DNA from: Pseudomonadota bacterium
GTDB taxonomy: Bacteria > Pseudomonadota > Alphaproteobacteria > Caulobacterales > Caulobacteraceae
NCBI GenBank assembly: GCA_023434265.1
Contig: JAEYTA010000216.1
Location: forward strand, 1 to 5,054
Reading direction: 5' to 3'
Length of the DNA: 5,054 nt
The notes below the pieces were generated by a model that had not been told where the DNA came from, made no database searches, and saw only the letters and a list, made by a program, of their open reading frames with translations. Shown here piece after piece: positions 3,953 through 5,054 of the stretch (positions within the stretch are counted from its first letter, which is position 1; each line of letters begins with the position of its first letter). A program made the position numbers and the translations under genes.

Positions 3953-5054
3953 CTACCGCCCCTTCCTGAACGCCGCCGCCTTCTCCGCCCGCGCGGCGGC
4001 CCGGTCCCGCTTCGGGGCCTCCTTGTCCACGGCCTGGCCCTCCGCCGTCATGATGTCGTTGGCGAACTCGAGGTCCATCAGCTTCATGCGCTTGATCTCG
4101 TCGCGCAGGCGGGCGGCCTCCTCGAACTCGAGGTTGGCGGCGGCCTCGCGCATGCGGCCTTCGAGGTCCTTGAGGGCGGCCTGGAAGTTGGTGCCCACGA
4201 ACGGCTTGCTCTCGTCGCGGACGCCGGGGGCGGTGAGGCGGTCGAGCTCGCGGGACTCGTAGGGGCTGGCGAGGATCTCCTTGATGTCGCGCTTGACCGA
4301 CTCCGGTGTGATGCCGTGGGCGGCGTTGTACGCCTGCTGCTTCTCGCGGCGGCGGTTGGTCTCGGCGATGGCGCGCTCCATCGAGCCAGTCATGCGGTCG
4401 GCGTAGAGGATGACGCGGCCGTCGACGTTGCGGGCGGCGCGGCCGATGGTCTGGATCAGGCTGGTCTCGGAGCGCAGGAAGCCCTCCTTGTCCGCGTCGA
4501 GGATGGCGACCAGGCCGCACTCGGGGATGTCGAGGCCCTCGCGCAGCAGGTTGATGCCGATCAGCACGTCGAACGAGCCGAGGCGCAGGTCGCGCAGGAT
4601 CTCGATCCGCTCCAGGGTGTCGACGTCGGAGTGCATGTAGCGGACGCGCACGCCCTGCTCGTGCATGTACTCGGTCAGGTCCTCGGCCATCTTCTTGGTC
4701 AGGACGGTGACGAGGGAGCGGTAGCCGTTGCGGGCGACGGCCTTGACCTCGTCGATGACGTCGTCGACCTGGTTGCGCGTGGCGCCGGAGACGGGGCGGA
4801 TCTCGACCGGGGGGTCGATCAGGCCGGTGGGGCGGATGACCTGTTCGACGAAGACGCCGCCGGACTGGTCCATCTCCCAGTCGCCGGGGGTGGCCGAGAC
4901 GAACACCGTCTGGGGCCGCATGGCGTTCCACTCGTCGAACTTGAGCGGGCGGTTGTCGATGCAGCTGGGCAGGCGGAAGCCGTACTCGGCCAGGGTCGAC
5001 TTGCGGCGGTAGTCGCCGCGGTACATGCCGCCGATCTGGCCGACGGTGACGTGG
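3953..5054 (-). CDS. uvrB: UvrABC system protein B (excinuclease subunit), C-terminal part
   Basis: About 366 C-terminal residues are visible; the gene continues past the right edge (full UvrB is about 670 or more residues). UvrB is the DNA-damage-verifying helicase-like subunit of nucleotide excision repair: UvrA loads it at lesions and it recruits UvrC for incision. Visible marks include HVTVGQIGGMYRGD at the window edge, FVSATPGDWE, RPTGLIDPP, VTVLTKKMAEDLTEY, the helicase motifs INLLREGLDIPE and QTIGRAARN with its arginine finger region, and ERRREKQ-like NRRREKQQAYN. The C-terminal UVR domain (FQAALKDLEGRM to LEFEEAARLRDEIKRMK, in part) binds UvrC. An additional Ala/Lys/Arg-rich tail of about 40 residues ends in AAAFRKGR, a tail style seen in alphaproteobacteria. 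The frame is intact with strong G/C third positions. No obvious intrinsic terminator lies in the 31 bases after the stop, so transcription may run into the next gene. Confidence 0.98.
   Translation of the reverse strand, partial: HVTVGQIGGMYRGDYRRKSTLAEYGFRLPSCIDNRPLKFDEWNAMRPQTVFVSATPGDWEMDQSGGVFVEQVIRPTGLIDPPVEIRPVSGATRNQVDDVIDEVKAVARNGYRSLVTVLTKKMAEDLTEYMHEQGVRVRYMHSDVDTLERIEILRDLRLGSFDVLIGINLLREGLDIPECGLVAILDADKEGFLRSETSLIQTIGRAARNVDGRVILYADRMTGSMERAIAETNRRREKQQAYNAAHGITPESVKRDIKEILASPYESRELDRLTAPGVRDESKPFVGTNFQAALKDLEGRMREAAANLEFEEAARLRDEIKRMKLMDLEFANDIMTAEGQAVDKEAPKRDRAAARAEKAAAFRKGR

Noticed and set aside
3915..4931. 338-codon minus-strand frame over uvrB
   Set aside because: It is an Arg/Pro/Gly-rich out-of-frame translation of uvrB; the UvrB frame has unmistakable motifs.
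1..5054. CRISPR arrays, tRNA or rRNA genes, insertion sequences
   Set aside because: No regularly spaced direct repeats, no tRNA-like cloverleaf or rRNA wording, and no transposase frame were seen on either strand.

Overview
The window comes from a high-GC alphaproteobacterium, most likely in the Caulobacterales (Brevundimonas or Caulobacter type). The evidence is the wording of the UvrB C-terminal part, strong G/C third-position bias in the housekeeping genes, and a pair of palindromic GC-rich intergenic repeats of a style I associate with that group. The genus is inferred by eye, not by a search.

Layout from left to right. Positions 1-277 (minus) hold the N-terminal part of a small helix-turn-helix protein, cut by the window edge. 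Positions 278-730 have no convincing gene; they contain a G-run tract (349-390) and two inverted REP-like units (590-648 and 667-720). Positions 731-964 (minus) encode a 77-residue orphan winged-helix domain that looks like the C-terminal DNA-reading domain of DpnI / Dam-replacing enzymes, without the nuclease domain. Three plus-strand genes follow: a 68-residue cysteine-rich protein (1024-1230), a BglII/BstYI-family type II restriction endonuclease (1318-2130), and an MT-A70 family adenine-N6 DNA methyltransferase (2271-2918). Two minus-strand genes then overlap each other, a 104-residue unknown protein (2919-3233) and a 253-residue single-pass membrane/coiled-coil protein (3160-3921). The C-terminal half or more of uvrB (3953-5054, minus) runs off the right edge.

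How it fits together. The core is a candidate restriction-modification locus: endonuclease and methyltransferase lie in tandem on one strand, with a small Cys-rich protein at the front and palindromic, operator-like DNA before it. The BglII/BstYI family and the DpnI family both read GATC-centred sites, and an MT-A70 enzyme would supply an adenine mark, so GATC-centred specificity is a reasonable but untested guess. The orphan DpnI-type domain may be the remnant of an older methyl-dependent nuclease that could not coexist with a GATC adenine methyltransferase, or a standalone DNA-binding regulator. The whole block from about 965 to 3921 looks like accessory DNA placed next to conserved uvrB; the 2919-3921 pair is clearly less GC-rich than uvrB.
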